Shown here: in pieces, positions 25,570-35,139 of the stretch
Layout: every line of letters begins with the position of its first letter
Numbering within the stretch: position 1 is the first letter of the stretch
From: Microlunatus elymi
Lineage (GTDB): Bacteria > Actinomycetota > Actinomycetes > Propionibacteriales > Propionibacteriaceae
Assembly (NCBI RefSeq): GCF_007362775.1
Contig: NZ_CP041692.1
Span: 2,666,001 to 2,730,000 of the forward strand
Reading direction: 5' to 3'
Length of the DNA: 64,000 bases
Notes under the pieces: model-generated
Seen by the model: only the letters and a program-made list of their open reading frames with translations
The model's database searches: none
What the model was told of the DNA's origin: nothing
Made by a program: the position numbers and the translations under genes

Positions 25570-26754
25570 TCAGCCGGCGACGGCGGCGATGGCGGAGATG
25601 ACGCGGTCCAGGTTCCCCGGATTGATGGCGGCCACGCACAACCGGCCCGAATCCAGCCCGTACACCGCGTGATCATCGCGCAACGTGATCATCTGGTCCT
25701 TGCTGAGCCCGGAGTAGCTGAACATGCCGTTCTGCCGGGTGATGTGATCCTGCCCGGTGACACCCGCGGCGGCCAACCCGTCGACCAGGGCGCTCCGCAT
25801 CTGCTTGATCCGATCCCGCATGCCCGCGAGCTCGGACTCCCATTGCGTACGCAGGGCCGGATCGGTCAGCACCGAGGCGACGATCGCCGCCCCGTGCGTC
25901 GGCGGATTCGAGTACGTGGTCCGGACGATGATCTTGAGTTGGCTGAGCACCCGACCGGCCTCGTCGGCGTCGGCGCAGACCACGCCGAGGGCTCCGATCC
26001 GTTCGCCGTAAAGGCTGAACGTCTTGGAGAACGAGGTGGTGACCAGGGTGACCAGACCGGCGTCGACGAACCGGCGTACGGCGGCACCGTCCTCGGTCAG
26101 CGACTGCGCGAAGCCCTGATACGCCATGTCCAGCAGCGGCACCAAGCCACGTTCGGCGACCGCGTCGACCACCCGCTGCCAGTCGTCCGCGGTCAGGTCG
26201 TAGCCGGTCGGATTGTGACAACATGCGTGCAACACCACGACGCTGCCCGGCGCCGCCGCACGCAGCGTGTTGATCATGGAATCGACGTCGACCCGGCGAT
26301 GCTCGGCGTCGTAGTAGGGATACTCGGCGACGGTGAGACCGGCCCGAGCGAAGATCGCGCGGTGGTTCTCCCAGCTCGGCGCCGAGATCAACACCGTCGC
26401 ATCCGGCGTTGTCTGCTTGAGAAAATCGGCCGCGACCTTCAGCGCGCCGGTGCCGCCGAGGGACTGGACGACAGCAATTCGATCATGATCGGCCGCGCCG
26501 AACACCAACTCCTTGACGGCCGCGTCGTAGGCCGGCAGCCCGTCGATCGGCAGATAGCCGTACGGCTTGCCGCCGGCCGCCAGCTGCGCGTCGACGGTCC
26601 GTACGCAGTCCAGGATCGGCACCTTGCCGTTGGCGTCCTGGTAGACGCCGACGCCGAGGTTGACCTTCTCCGTTCGGGGGTCGGCGACGAACTGCTCGGT
26701 CAGGCCGAGGATCGGATCGCGCGGGGCCCGCGGGGTTTCAGCAAACACACTCAC
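25570..26754 (-). CDS. Aromatic amino acid/aspartate aminotransferase (class I, PLP)
   Basis: Transfers amino groups between aromatic or acidic amino acids and 2-oxo acids. The 394-residue protein has VNLGVGVYQDANGKVP at the N-terminus, ACCHNPTGYDLT around residue 177-188, LLDMAYQGFA and the PLP lysine K244 in TTSFSKTFSLYGER; the arginine near the C-terminus lies in DSGRLCVAAIN. These are markers of the Ialpha group (AspC/TyrB). AspC and TyrB-like functions cannot be separated by eye. It stands alone among glycan genes. Confidence 0.9.
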   Translation of the reverse strand: MSVFAETPRAPRDPILGLTEQFVADPRTEKVNLGVGVYQDANGKVPILDCVRTVDAQLAAGGKPYGYLPIDGLPAYDAAVKELVFGAADHDRIAVVQSLGGTGALKVAADFLKQTTPDATVLISAPSWENHRAIFARAGLTVAEYPYYDAEHRRVDVDSMINTLRAAAPGSVVVLHACCHNPTGYDLTADDWQRVVDAVAERGLVPLLDMAYQGFAQSLTEDGAAVRRFVDAGLVTLVTTSFSKTFSLYGERIGALGVVCADADEAGRVLSQLKIIVRTTYSNPPTHGAAIVASVLTDPALRTQWESELAGMRDRIKQMRSALVDGLAAAGVTGQDHITRQNGMFSYSGLSKDQMITLRDDHAVYGLDSGRLCVAAINPGNLDRVISAIAAVAG

Positions 26755-26880
26755 GATGCATCATCGTTGCACCCCGACGGCAAATTGCCGATTCCGTCTC
26801 GACGCGGCACGGACAGGAAGCCGGCAGATTGTGGTTAGCTGACCGAACTGTCGCATCTCAGAACTTGGGGGAGGACTCCG

Positions 26881-28029
26881 GTGAGGCGGTTACCGCGCAA
26901 GCTGGTGATGTTCGGTGCCGGCATCGTGGTCGGTCTGTTGATCCTGGTGATCGCCCTGGTCGGCCGCGGCAACCCCGACCCGACAACCGCAGGGCCGGAG
27001 TCGAGTCCGAGGGCAACGACACCGGCGTCGCCGACCCCGGCCCGCCCGGCATCCACACCGAGCCAGTCGGCCTCACCGCACCTCTCGCCAAGATCAACGA
27101 GTCCGAGCGAGACCGCTACGTCGAGGAAGCCGAAACCCGCACCGACCAAGATCACGACAAAGGCCGCACCGAAGCCGTCGGCCAGCGCGAAGCAGGGCAC
27201 CGCGTTGGCGGCCGTCGCCACCCTGCCGGTGAAGGGACGCGCACCGAAGACGGGCTACGACCGGGACGAATTCGGTCCGGCCTGGGCGGACACCGACGAC
27301 AACGGCTGCGACACCCGCGACGACGTCCTCAACCGTGATCTGAGCAGGAAGAAGTTCGACGGCTGCGTGGTGTTGCGCGGTGTGCTCGACGACCCGTACA
27401 CCGGCGAGACGATCCACTTCCGGCGCGGCATCACGACCTCGGCGAAGGTCCAGATCGATCATCTGGTGGCCGAGTCGGACGCCTGGCAGAAGGGCGCGCA
27501 GCAGTGGACTGCGAGCAAGCGGGAGAAGTTCGCCAACGACACCCTCAATCTGCTCGCGGTCGACGGCCCGGAGAACGCGTCCAAGGGAGACGGCGACGCG
27601 GCCACCTGGCTGCCGCCGCAGAAGTCCTTCCGGTGCGACTACGTGGCCCATCAGGTCGCGGTGAAGCGGCTGTACGGACTGTGGGTCACGGCGGCCGAGA
27701 AGGTCGCGATGCAGCGTGTGCTGCGCAGCTGCCCGACCATGAAACTCCCAACCAGGCAAGCGATTCCGCCGCATCCGGCCACCACGTCGCACCCGAAGCA
27801 CAGCACGCGTCCGAAGACCGGCTCCGGCTCGGACGGCAGCGGTTCGTCATCCCGTACGGGAAGCGGTGACAGCAACCCGGGTTCCGGCAGCGGAAGTGAT
27901 CAAGGAGTGGTGCATCCCGGTGCGTTCTGCGCGCCGGCCGGCGCTACCGGTCACACGGCCAAGGGCACGCCGATGGAGTGCAAGACCAAGCCAGGCGATC
28001 CCCGCAACCGCTGGCGCAGCGCATCATGA
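26881..28029 (+). CDS. Secreted/membrane-anchored DUF1524 (HNH-like) nuclease-family protein
   Basis: A 382-residue protein starting at a GTG after GGGGGAGG. A basic start and the hydrophobic stretch LVMFGAGIVVGLLILVIALV make a signal or anchor. A Pro/Thr/Ser-rich linker of about 80 residues follows. The DUF1524 core shows QIDHLVAESDAW and NDTLNLLAVDGPENASKGD, with the His-Asp pattern of HNH nucleases. The tail is Gly/Ser-rich and ends in a cysteine-framed AFCAPAGATGHTAKGTPMEC, recurrent in actinobacterial exported proteins. Likely an extracellular nuclease. Confidence 0.82.
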   Translation: MRRLPRKLVMFGAGIVVGLLILVIALVGRGNPDPTTAGPESSPRATTPASPTPARPASTPSQSASPHLSPRSTSPSETATSRKPKPAPTKITTKAAPKPSASAKQGTALAAVATLPVKGRAPKTGYDRDEFGPAWADTDDNGCDTRDDVLNRDLSRKKFDGCVVLRGVLDDPYTGETIHFRRGITTSAKVQIDHLVAESDAWQKGAQQWTASKREKFANDTLNLLAVDGPENASKGDGDAATWLPPQKSFRCDYVAHQVAVKRLYGLWVTAAEKVAMQRVLRSCPTMKLPTRQAIPPHPATTSHPKHSTRPKTGSGSDGSGSSSRTGSGDSNPGSGSGSDQGVVHPGAFCAPAGATGHTAKGTPMECKTKPGDPRNRWRSAS

Positions 28030-28072
28030 TCAACCCAGCATGATCAACTCGGCGGATTTCCGAGGGCCACGA

Positions 28073-30970
28073 TCACCCGAGTGTGCCCGCCGACCGGATC
28101 GCACTGCTGATCGCCGACCCGATGCTGTTCTTGAACGACGGCTGACCGTTGGCGTACAGGGCGATCACGTGCCGCAGGATCGGGAACGAGACACTGCCGC
28201 TGGAACGGGTGTAGACCGGCTCGACGTACAGCATCCGGCCGGCCACCGGGATCGCTTCCAGGTCACCGAGAACCACTCGGGAGTTGCCGCCCCGCTGCAG
28301 CGTCAGCGCCTCGGTGATCTTGGTGTCCGACTCGATGTCGTTCTGCACCTGGGACGGCGACTCACCACCCGAGCTCGACGGGAAGTCCAGCACGGTGAAC
28401 TTCCCGTACGACGGCCCCGGCTGGGCGTCGACCGACACGAACGCCGCCAGGTCGCGGCCGTTCAGGGTGGCCATCGGGCTGGACAACGCGTAGCGCTCGT
28501 TGCCGTACCCGTCGGCGGACTGCGACATGTACTTCGACGGCAACGGGGCGCTGATCGTCCCGGCCGATTTCGCGTTCAGCCTGCTGGTCCCACCGATCGT
28601 CGGATCGGTCGGCACCGACCAGAAGTCGTTGCCGCTGTAGAAATCCGCCGGATCGGTCACGTGATACTGCGCCAGCACGGTGCGTTGCACGTTGAACAGA
28701 TCGGTCGGATAGCGCAGCTGCGACAGCAACGCGGGGGAGATACTCGACTGCGGTTGGACCAGGCCGGGAAACACCGACTCCCACGCCTTCAACAGCGGGT
28801 CCGGATGCGACGCCTGATTCCACTCATAAAGCGTGACCGCGCCGGTGTAGGCGTCCACCACGGCCTTGACCGAATTCTGCATGTAGTTGATCTGCGTGCT
28901 CGGCTGGGCGACCGAGGCCCCGTCGGCCACCAGCGTCGTCGACGTGGCGGAGCGGAGATTGATCAGTTGCGAGTCCGGATAGTTCGAGGTGGTGGTGTAG
29001 CCGTCGACGATCCACTTGATCCTCCCGTTCACCACCGCGGGATAGACATCGCCGTCGAGGGTGAGCCAGGGCGCGATCGCGGCGACCCGGGCGGCGGGGT
29101 TGCGCACCTGGAGCAGCTGCGAGGCGTGGTTCACCTCCGAGCTGAAGAAGACGTTCGTCGAGTTCAGCCGGATGGCGAACAGCAGCCGGCGCAACGCCGA
29201 TCCGATCGGGATGCCGCCGTCTCCTCGGTACGTGGTGAAGGCCGACGTCGCGGAGCCGTCCGGGCCGGGGTGATCGAACTCCAGTTCGCGGCTACTGCCG
29301 GCCGGCTCGCCGACGATCGCATAAGACGACGAGCCGAAGCCCTGCCCGAAGTAGATCTGCTCCCGGCTGACCGGGATCTGCTGCGCCGGCGGCATTCCCT
29401 GATCCAGGAAGACCGGACTGGCGGTCGCGGGATCGATGGCGGTCGTCGGCGCGGCGACCACGCCGTAGCCGTGCGTGTAGACGACGTGCTGATTCACCCA
29501 GCTGTTCGACGGCAGCGCGCCGGGGTTCAGCTCCCGCACTGCCAGCACGACGTCCCGCGACCTCCCGCCGAGGTCGTAGTGACTGGTGTCGAGGGTCGAC
29601 TTGAACGCGTAGTACGACTGCACCTGCTGCTTGACGTTGAAGGTCGGCGACAGTTGATTCGGGTCGATCACCGACTCCTGGGCAGTGCTGGAGGCCAGCC
29701 GCACGAGCCTGGCGGAGTCGGTCGAGTTCGAGCTGCTGTACGGGACTGTGGTGAGGTCGCCGTCGAGGCCGAACGCTGCCCGGGTGGCCGCGATGTTGTT
29801 GCGGATCTCGCTGAGGTCGAGCGTCGCGGCGCCCGGCGCCTCCCGGTAGCGATACACCAGGCCGGGCAGCGCAGATCCGACCAGGTAGGCCGCGACCACG
29901 GCCACCGCGACGGTACCGACCAGCCATCGGAGGCGGCCGACCCGGCCGGCGTTCACGGCCAATGCGACGGCACAGCCGAGCGCGATGACGGTCAACCCAT
30001 AAGCCGCCGGCAGGGACGCATGGATGTCGGTGTAACCGGCGCCGGTCACCGGCCCGCGCGCGGAGGTGGTCAGGCCGTAGCGCGACAGCCAGTAGCCGTA
30101 CGCCTTCAGCAGCAGAAACGCGCCCAGCAGCACCGACAGCAACTGGATCATCGCGCGGGTGACCTTCCGCCGGCCGCGGCGGATCCGCCAGGCCGCGTAC
30201 CAGTAGCCGGCGATCACGGCGATCCAGATTGCGTACGTGACCGCCTGCTTGAGCAGGCTGACGACCAGCTGGTGGAAGGGCGCGATCTCCACATAGAACG
30301 AGGCGTCGCGGTGGAACAGCGGGTCGGTCCGACCGAACGGTGTGGCGTGCAGCCAGAGCAGATAGGTCTGCCAACCGCCGGCCGCGCTGATGCCGACCAG
30401 GATCAGCGGGACCAGCGCCGCGGCCAGGATCAGCAGCGGCCGGAACCGCGGCTCGTACTTGCGAAAGGTCCACCGGAACGTGTCGTAGTCGGGAGACAGC
30501 GCGAGCCCGTCGATCCGGGTCACGGCCAGCATCGTCAGGCCGCCGATGAGCGCGGCGATGATCCCGAACACACCGAACAGGAGGACTCGGGCCTCGAGCA
30601 TCGTCACATACGCCGAGCCGGCCCGGACCGAGTCGAACCACAGGTCGGTGGTAGCGATGCCGACGACCACCCGAAGTAGTCGCCACAGCCCGTACAGCAC
30701 GATCAGCGCGATCAGCAGTCGGGGGAGCCAGCGCTTGAGGTGGCTCTTTCCCAACGTACGTTGAAAAAGCGGCGTGCCGGACACCCGGCTGACAAAAGCG
30801 CTGGCCGCGGCCAGTTGCGCGAATCCCGCCGGGACGGCCGGCCGGGCCGGCGATCGGTTGAGTGCCGACGCCTTGTTCAGCCCAGACGCCTTGTTCAGCC
30901 CAGACGCCTTGTTCAGCCCGGACGCCTTGTTCAGCCCGGACGCCTTGTTCAACTCGGAGAGCTTCGGCAC
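28073..30970 (-). CDS. UPF0182 family membrane protein
   Basis: About 965 residues from GTG 30970 (GTG 30979 is a second option; the former has GGTGG at good spacing). The N-terminal tail carries five 18-base repeats (NKASGL). About seven hydrophobic segments follow (LLIALIVLYGLWRLLRVVVG; LLFGVFGIIAALIGGL), then a large extracytoplasmic domain. GGWQTYLLWLHATPFGRTDP and WVNQHVVYTHGYGVVAAPT are family hallmarks. The function of UPF0182 is unknown. The start lies against the stop of the ABC ATPase gene, so it may be read with the exporter. Confidence 0.9.
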   Translation of the reverse strand: MPKLSELNKASGLNKASGLNKASGLNKASGLNKASALNRSPARPAVPAGFAQLAAASAFVSRVSGTPLFQRTLGKSHLKRWLPRLLIALIVLYGLWRLLRVVVGIATTDLWFDSVRAGSAYVTMLEARVLLFGVFGIIAALIGGLTMLAVTRIDGLALSPDYDTFRWTFRKYEPRFRPLLILAAALVPLILVGISAAGGWQTYLLWLHATPFGRTDPLFHRDASFYVEIAPFHQLVVSLLKQAVTYAIWIAVIAGYWYAAWRIRRGRRKVTRAMIQLLSVLLGAFLLLKAYGYWLSRYGLTTSARGPVTGAGYTDIHASLPAAYGLTVIALGCAVALAVNAGRVGRLRWLVGTVAVAVVAAYLVGSALPGLVYRYREAPGAATLDLSEIRNNIAATRAAFGLDGDLTTVPYSSSNSTDSARLVRLASSTAQESVIDPNQLSPTFNVKQQVQSYYAFKSTLDTSHYDLGGRSRDVVLAVRELNPGALPSNSWVNQHVVYTHGYGVVAAPTTAIDPATASPVFLDQGMPPAQQIPVSREQIYFGQGFGSSSYAIVGEPAGSSRELEFDHPGPDGSATSAFTTYRGDGGIPIGSALRRLLFAIRLNSTNVFFSSEVNHASQLLQVRNPAARVAAIAPWLTLDGDVYPAVVNGRIKWIVDGYTTTSNYPDSQLINLRSATSTTLVADGASVAQPSTQINYMQNSVKAVVDAYTGAVTLYEWNQASHPDPLLKAWESVFPGLVQPQSSISPALLSQLRYPTDLFNVQRTVLAQYHVTDPADFYSGNDFWSVPTDPTIGGTSRLNAKSAGTISAPLPSKYMSQSADGYGNERYALSSPMATLNGRDLAAFVSVDAQPGPSYGKFTVLDFPSSSGGESPSQVQNDIESDTKITEALTLQRGGNSRVVLGDLEAIPVAGRMLYVEPVYTRSSGSVSFPILRHVIALYANGQPSFKNSIGSAISSAIRSAGTLG
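30867..30956 (-). repeat. Five 18-bp tandem repeats in the UPF0182 5' coding region
   Basis: Units begin at 30867, 30885, 30903, 30921 and 30939. Four are nearly identical (GACGCCTTGTTCAGCCC plus A/G) and the last has two changes. The unit length is a multiple of three, so copy number can vary without frameshift. Confidence 0.85.
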
Positions 30971-30971
30971 C

Positions 30972-31844
30972 TCATCCACCCCCGTAGGTTGTCGTCCCCG
31001 GCCGCCGACCTGACGCCCCCGGACCGGGCGGCGCCAGCCGTGCCGGCGCATGCCGTTCCTGGTAGGCGTCGACCACGGCGTCGGGATCGCCGTCCAGCAC
31101 GAGCTTGCCGTTCTCGATCCAGATCGCCCGGGTGCAGGTCTCCCGGATGGTGCCCAGACCGTGACTGACCAGGAACACCGTGGCCGCGTTCTCGCGCAGC
31201 TCGCGGATGCGTTGCGCACTACGGCGCTGGAACTCGGCGTCGCCGGTGGTCAGCGCCTCGTCGATCAACAGGATGTCGGGGACCCGGGCCGCGGCGATCG
31301 CGAAGCGCAGCCGGGCCCCCATCCCGGAGGAGTACGTGTTCATCGGCATGTGCACGAAGTCGCCGATGCCGGCGAAGTCGCAGATCGCGTCGTACTCGTC
31401 GATGATCTCGTCCGGCGTCATGCCGATGGCCAGGCAGCCGAGCAGGATGTTCTGGTCGCCCGACATCCCGCCCATCATCGCCGCGGCCACCCCCAGCAGG
31501 GACGCCTGCCCGCGGGTCCACACGACGCCGCGCGAGGGTGCCATCAGTCCGGCGATGGCGCGCAGCAGGGTCGACTTGCCGGCCCCGTTCGGCCCGATCA
31601 CGCCGATCGCCTCGCCCCGGTACGCGGTGAAGCTGACGCCGCGGACCGCGTGGATGGAGCGCTGTCCGGGCACCGGCTCGCGCAGCAGCGTCCGCCGAAG
31701 CGCCGCTGCGGCACCGCCTTGTTGTCGTTTGCCGACGATCCGGTAGTTCAGGTGGACGCGATCCACGATCACGGTCGGTTCGGCCGGCTGCGGGGTCGGC
31801 CGCCGGTCGATCGCGGACGGTCGGCCGTCGGGAGTGTCAGACAT
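30972..31844 (-). CDS. ABC transporter ATP-binding protein, polysaccharide/teichoic acid export (TagH/Wzt type)
   Basis: A 290-residue ATPase powering export of a lipid-linked polymer. Walker A GPNGAGKST is at about 84-92; the signature region reads TYSSGMGARLRFAIA and Walker B DILLIDEALTTGD; the switch histidine is in LVSHGLGTI. An AVRGVSFTAYRGEAIGVIG lead-in is typical of Wzt/TagH. ATG 31844 with AGGAG is preferred to GTG 31862. It overlaps the permease stop by eight bases. It lacks the long C-terminal carbohydrate-binding domain of some Wzt proteins. Confidence 0.9.
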   Translation of the reverse strand: MSDTPDGRPSAIDRRPTPQPAEPTVIVDRVHLNYRIVGKRQQGGAAAALRRTLLREPVPGQRSIHAVRGVSFTAYRGEAIGVIGPNGAGKSTLLRAIAGLMAPSRGVVWTRGQASLLGVAAAMMGGMSGDQNILLGCLAIGMTPDEIIDEYDAICDFAGIGDFVHMPMNTYSSGMGARLRFAIAAARVPDILLIDEALTTGDAEFQRRSAQRIRELRENAATVFLVSHGLGTIRETCTRAIWIENGKLVLDGDPDAVVDAYQERHAPARLAPPGPGASGRRPGTTTYGGG

Positions 31845-32790
31845 TGCCGTACTTCTCCTCACCGCGCCAGAAGTACGGGTAGGCGAGCGCGAGCACGCCG
31901 ACGGCCCAGGCTGCGGCGGACAGCCAGGTGGAGGCAGTGACCGGATTTCCGCCGAGCAGGGCGTGCCGGGCGAGCAGCAGGTAGACGTACCCGGGGTTGT
32001 TGGTCAGCAGGAAGGACACCCAGCCGTGGTGCGCGGCGGTGAAGTACCTGACGCTGTACATCACGCCGGAGGTGTACATCCACACCCGCGCCACGAACGG
32101 CAGCAACTGGCTCGCGTCCGGCACCCGGGCGCCGATCCGGGCGACCGTGAACGCCAGGCCCAGACAGAACAGCGATTGCAACGCGACCGCCGGCACGAAC
32201 TCCAGCCAACGCAGGCTGGGCATCACCCCGGTCAGCAGCAGGATCGGGATCAGCACGATCATCGAGTAGAGCAGGTGCTGCAGGGCGATCAGTGTGGTCG
32301 AGATCGGCAGTACGGCCCGGGGGAACTGCAGCGCCCGGACCAGCCCGAGATTTCCGGCGATCGCTCGCGAGCCCGAGACCAGAACGGTCTGGCAGAAGGA
32401 GAACACGAACACGCCGACGGCGAGGAACGGGATGTAGTTGGGAACGCCGCGGTTGATGTTCAGCAGCAGGCCGAAGATCAGGTAGTAGACGACGATCCGC
32501 AGCGTCGGTGTCAGCAGCTGCCAGGCCTGCCCGAGAAAGCTGCGTTCATAGCCGACGCTGCTGGACGCGGTGGCGTACGCGACCACGAACCAGCGTCGCT
32601 GCCACAGCCGCCGGGTGTATTCGCCGATCGGCAACCGGGCGCCGGCGCGCTGCAACCCGGGCGCCGGCGGCTCCAGGTCGTCGGTCGCGGCGATCCGGTC
32701 GGCCGGCGCAGCCGCCAGCGCGGAGCGTTGCCCGATCGGATCCCGCGCGGAGCGCCGCCCGAGCGCATTGGATGCGGCTCCATCGTCCAC
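31837..32790 (-). CDS. ABC-2 type polysaccharide/teichoic acid export permease (TagG/Wzm type)
   Basis: A 317-residue membrane protein, partner of the overlapping ATPase. A 60-residue cytoplasmic lead precedes YTRRLWQRRWFVVAYATASS and about six hydrophobic segments (LTPTLRIVVYYLIFGLLLNI, then VGVFVFSFCQTVLVSG). The pattern and the RSFLGQAWQLLTP-like motif (here ERSFLGQAWQLLTPTLR) fit the Wzm/TagG family. It moves the undecaprenyl-linked polymer made by the surrounding transferases across the membrane. Confidence 0.9.
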   Translation of the reverse strand: MDDGAASNALGRRSARDPIGQRSALAAAPADRIAATDDLEPPAPGLQRAGARLPIGEYTRRLWQRRWFVVAYATASSSVGYERSFLGQAWQLLTPTLRIVVYYLIFGLLLNINRGVPNYIPFLAVGVFVFSFCQTVLVSGSRAIAGNLGLVRALQFPRAVLPISTTLIALQHLLYSMIVLIPILLLTGVMPSLRWLEFVPAVALQSLFCLGLAFTVARIGARVPDASQLLPFVARVWMYTSGVMYSVRYFTAAHHGWVSFLLTNNPGYVYLLLARHALLGGNPVTASTWLSAAAWAVGVLALAYPYFWRGEEKYGNV

Positions 32791-32871
32791 GCTGTAAAGG
32801 AAACACCTTGCCGGCGATCAAACCTGAGGACAATGCCAGGCAGGCCGGAGCACGCGTCCTGACACGATCCG

Positions 32872-34746
32872 CTACTTGATCAACTTCCGATAGGTACGCC
32901 GAGCCCGTTTCCGAAGCGAGGTGGGCAGCAGTCGCCCGGCAGGCTTGAACACCGGCAGCACCCGCTGAGCAAGTTTCGGTGAGTTTTCCGTTGCAGGATA
33001 GGGCTTTGCGGTCGTACGGGGAGGCGTCGCATTCTTGGCCGGTGCTGCGTTCTTGGCCGGTGCAGCCTTCCTAGCCGGTGCTGCCTTCTTGGCGGCCGGC
33101 TTGGGCTCAGAAACCGTCTCCACCGAGAAGTCGCCGGCGCCGCCGATCCGTAGTTGAAGCCCGAGCTGCTGATGCTTGGCCGGTGGGAATCGGCCGCTCA
33201 GTTTGCTCACTCCGGCCAGGCCGCTGAGATAACACTCGATCCGCGCGCCACGGTCGTCGGCCTGCAGCGTCGCCGGCAGTGCGAACTTGTCCTGATAGAG
33301 CGTCCCGCGCAGCGTCGCTTCGCCGCGTACGGCCACATCGGGCAACCGCAGCGTGAGCAAGCTACCGGCGGCCGACTCGTCGATGTTCGCATCGGAGGGC
33401 CTGGCGGTGCCGAAGATCCCGTGCTTTGCCGCGCCGACATCGAGCGCGAACTGCTTCTCGTCGTCGAACGGCGTGACCGGCACGCCGTCGATGATCGCGC
33501 CTCCGGTCGGCACGTACGGCACAGCCGCCGTGGTCGGCGCATCGGAACCGCCGCCGGCCAGTCGCACCCAGAACCGCCAGACGCCACGGGACAGCGGCGA
33601 GCCGCCGGCCGCGGTGGCAACGTCGATCTCGGTCGCCAGTTCGAACGTCCGGGCTTCACCGGAGCCGTCGCGTACCGACACCTCGGCGGGCAGCTCGTAG
33701 GGGGCGGCGGTCGCCGGATTGCGCACCACCAACACGGGCACCAGGTCGGCGAATCCGTCCGGCGTGCCTGCGGCTCCGGCGGAGACCTCGACCCTGAGCC
33801 GAAGGGTCAGATTTCCGTCCCGCCAGCTGGACGACATGACCGTCGAGTTGATCTTGATCTGGGCCCAGTCGCGATGGGCAGCCAGAGCCGCGGCAAGGCC
33901 GCTGTCGGCGTCAGCGGCATCGAGCAACGCGCTCAGGGCGCCGCGATGCGCCGGCGCCACGGCCGACATGTCGGCGCCCTTGGCATGCCGGCGTACGACC
34001 TCGGTGATCGACTGGGCCGGGGTCGTGTCGCGATCGCGTCGGATCGCGGCGGCGGCGTGAGCGGCGACGAACCTGACCCGCTGGTTGCCGTCGAGCTCCT
34101 GCGCGGCTGCATCGGCGTCCCGCCAGACCTCCTCGGCAGTCTCATCGGTGCCCGCGCCGGCCCCCTGGCCGACCGGGCGGTCGACCAGCGTGCCGATGGC
34201 CTGGGCGGCCGCGAGCAGCTTGAGCCGCGCGGTCCGCCAGCCGGTGTCGGCTGAGTTCATCGACTCCCGCAGCAGGTCGGTGCGGATGAGCGCGACCGGT
34301 GCCAGCATCGCGATCGCCGCGTCGGGGTCGTCCGCCCGCCACGGCTGGGCGAGGGTCTCCGGTACGAAGCCGACCGGGCCGAGGCCCGCGGTGCGTCCGA
34401 GCACGACTTCCAGGCCGCCCTCGTCCGCCCGCTGCAGCAGCGCCGACAACGCCCACGGCTGCAGCCGATCCTTTGCATCGAGAATTACGACGAAGTCGGC
34501 GTCGGCCTCATCCACCGCGGTGCGGACCGCCGCGGAATCGGCGGCGGTCCGCACCGCGACGTTGGGCCGGTGCGTGCTCAAGTCGGCCAGCCGTTCCGCC
34601 GTGCCGTCGGTCGAGCCCAAGTCGACGAAGATCACCCGATACTGCTCGTACGGCAGATCCTGCGTGTCCAGACTCCGGACGAGCGCGCGAAGCTGCGTGC
34701 CCACGTTGAGCACCGGTACGACGACGGTGACGGTCGGTTTCGGCAT
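32872..34746 (-). CDS. Glycosyltransferase family 2 with C-terminal Lys/Ala-rich tail
   Basis: A 624-residue protein starting at ATG 34746 behind a clear GGAGG. The GT-A fold occupies the first 220 residues (TVTVVVPVLNVGTQLRALV; FVDLGSTDGTAERL; FVVILDAKDRLQPWAL, a changed DxD). About 300 residues of beta-rich sequence follow, as in TarS/TarP-like or CDP-glycerol accessory transferases. Residues about 543-585 are KKAAPARKAAPAKN-type repeats, and the end is highly basic (LRKRARRTYRKLIK), suggesting contact with an anionic polymer or the membrane. It lies 81 bases before the exporter. Confidence 0.8.
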   Translation of the reverse strand: MPKPTVTVVVPVLNVGTQLRALVRSLDTQDLPYEQYRVIFVDLGSTDGTAERLADLSTHRPNVAVRTAADSAAVRTAVDEADADFVVILDAKDRLQPWALSALLQRADEGGLEVVLGRTAGLGPVGFVPETLAQPWRADDPDAAIAMLAPVALIRTDLLRESMNSADTGWRTARLKLLAAAQAIGTLVDRPVGQGAGAGTDETAEEVWRDADAAAQELDGNQRVRFVAAHAAAAIRRDRDTTPAQSITEVVRRHAKGADMSAVAPAHRGALSALLDAADADSGLAAALAAHRDWAQIKINSTVMSSSWRDGNLTLRLRVEVSAGAAGTPDGFADLVPVLVVRNPATAAPYELPAEVSVRDGSGEARTFELATEIDVATAAGGSPLSRGVWRFWVRLAGGGSDAPTTAAVPYVPTGGAIIDGVPVTPFDDEKQFALDVGAAKHGIFGTARPSDANIDESAAGSLLTLRLPDVAVRGEATLRGTLYQDKFALPATLQADDRGARIECYLSGLAGVSKLSGRFPPAKHQQLGLQLRIGGAGDFSVETVSEPKPAAKKAAPARKAAPAKNAAPAKNATPPRTTAKPYPATENSPKLAQRVLPVFKPAGRLLPTSLRKRARRTYRKLIK

Positions 34747-35139
34747 TGATCCTCCGTGGCGATTGCTGGCTCGGGGGAGTCCGTGGTGATCCCGGTGCCG
34801 ACCGACATCGATCCGGACCCAACTTGCAGCCCGAATGTACGGCATCGCCCCGCTGCGCGCCTCCGTTGCTAAGGAGCGAGTCGGCTGAGAGCGCGGTGGA
34901 AGCAGAGCAGCCCCCCGTTGGGATGGGAATATCACGCATGAGCAAGACACGGGGCGCAAACCGCGCTGTCGTCATCGCGGCTTAGCTACGCTGCAACGAA
35001 GCTGAAGGGACGCGGAACCCGGGAACACCTCGTGGCTCAGGTCGAAGATATCGCCGGGCAGAGTCTCTCGACCTGCCGGAAATGAATACCTTCACCTCGG
35101 TCAGGTCTTGATAGACGTAGCCAGATCGAGTGGGGCAGA
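34747..35139. other. Intergenic region upstream of GT2 gene, no gene seen
   Basis: 393 bases between the GT2 start and the stop of the pyruvyltransferase-like gene, both on the minus strand. Only the GGAGG next to 34746 is recognisable. I found no open frame with coding character, repeat or strong hairpin. A promoter for the GT2/exporter genes may be here. Confidence 0.4.

Noticed and set aside
24073-26838. Long + strand open frame opposite the GT2 and aminotransferase genes
   Set aside because: It is antisense to two well-recognised proteins, has Asp/Arg/Gly/Gln-biased composition typical of high-GC shadow frames, and no motif.
27866-30679. 937-codon + strand open frame opposite UPF0182
   Set aside because: Fully antisense to a recognised conserved family; arginine/glycine-rich composition and no domain.
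30867-30956. CRISPR-like array
   Set aside because: Units are contiguous 18-bp tandem repeats in a coding frame, without spacers; no cas genes in the window.
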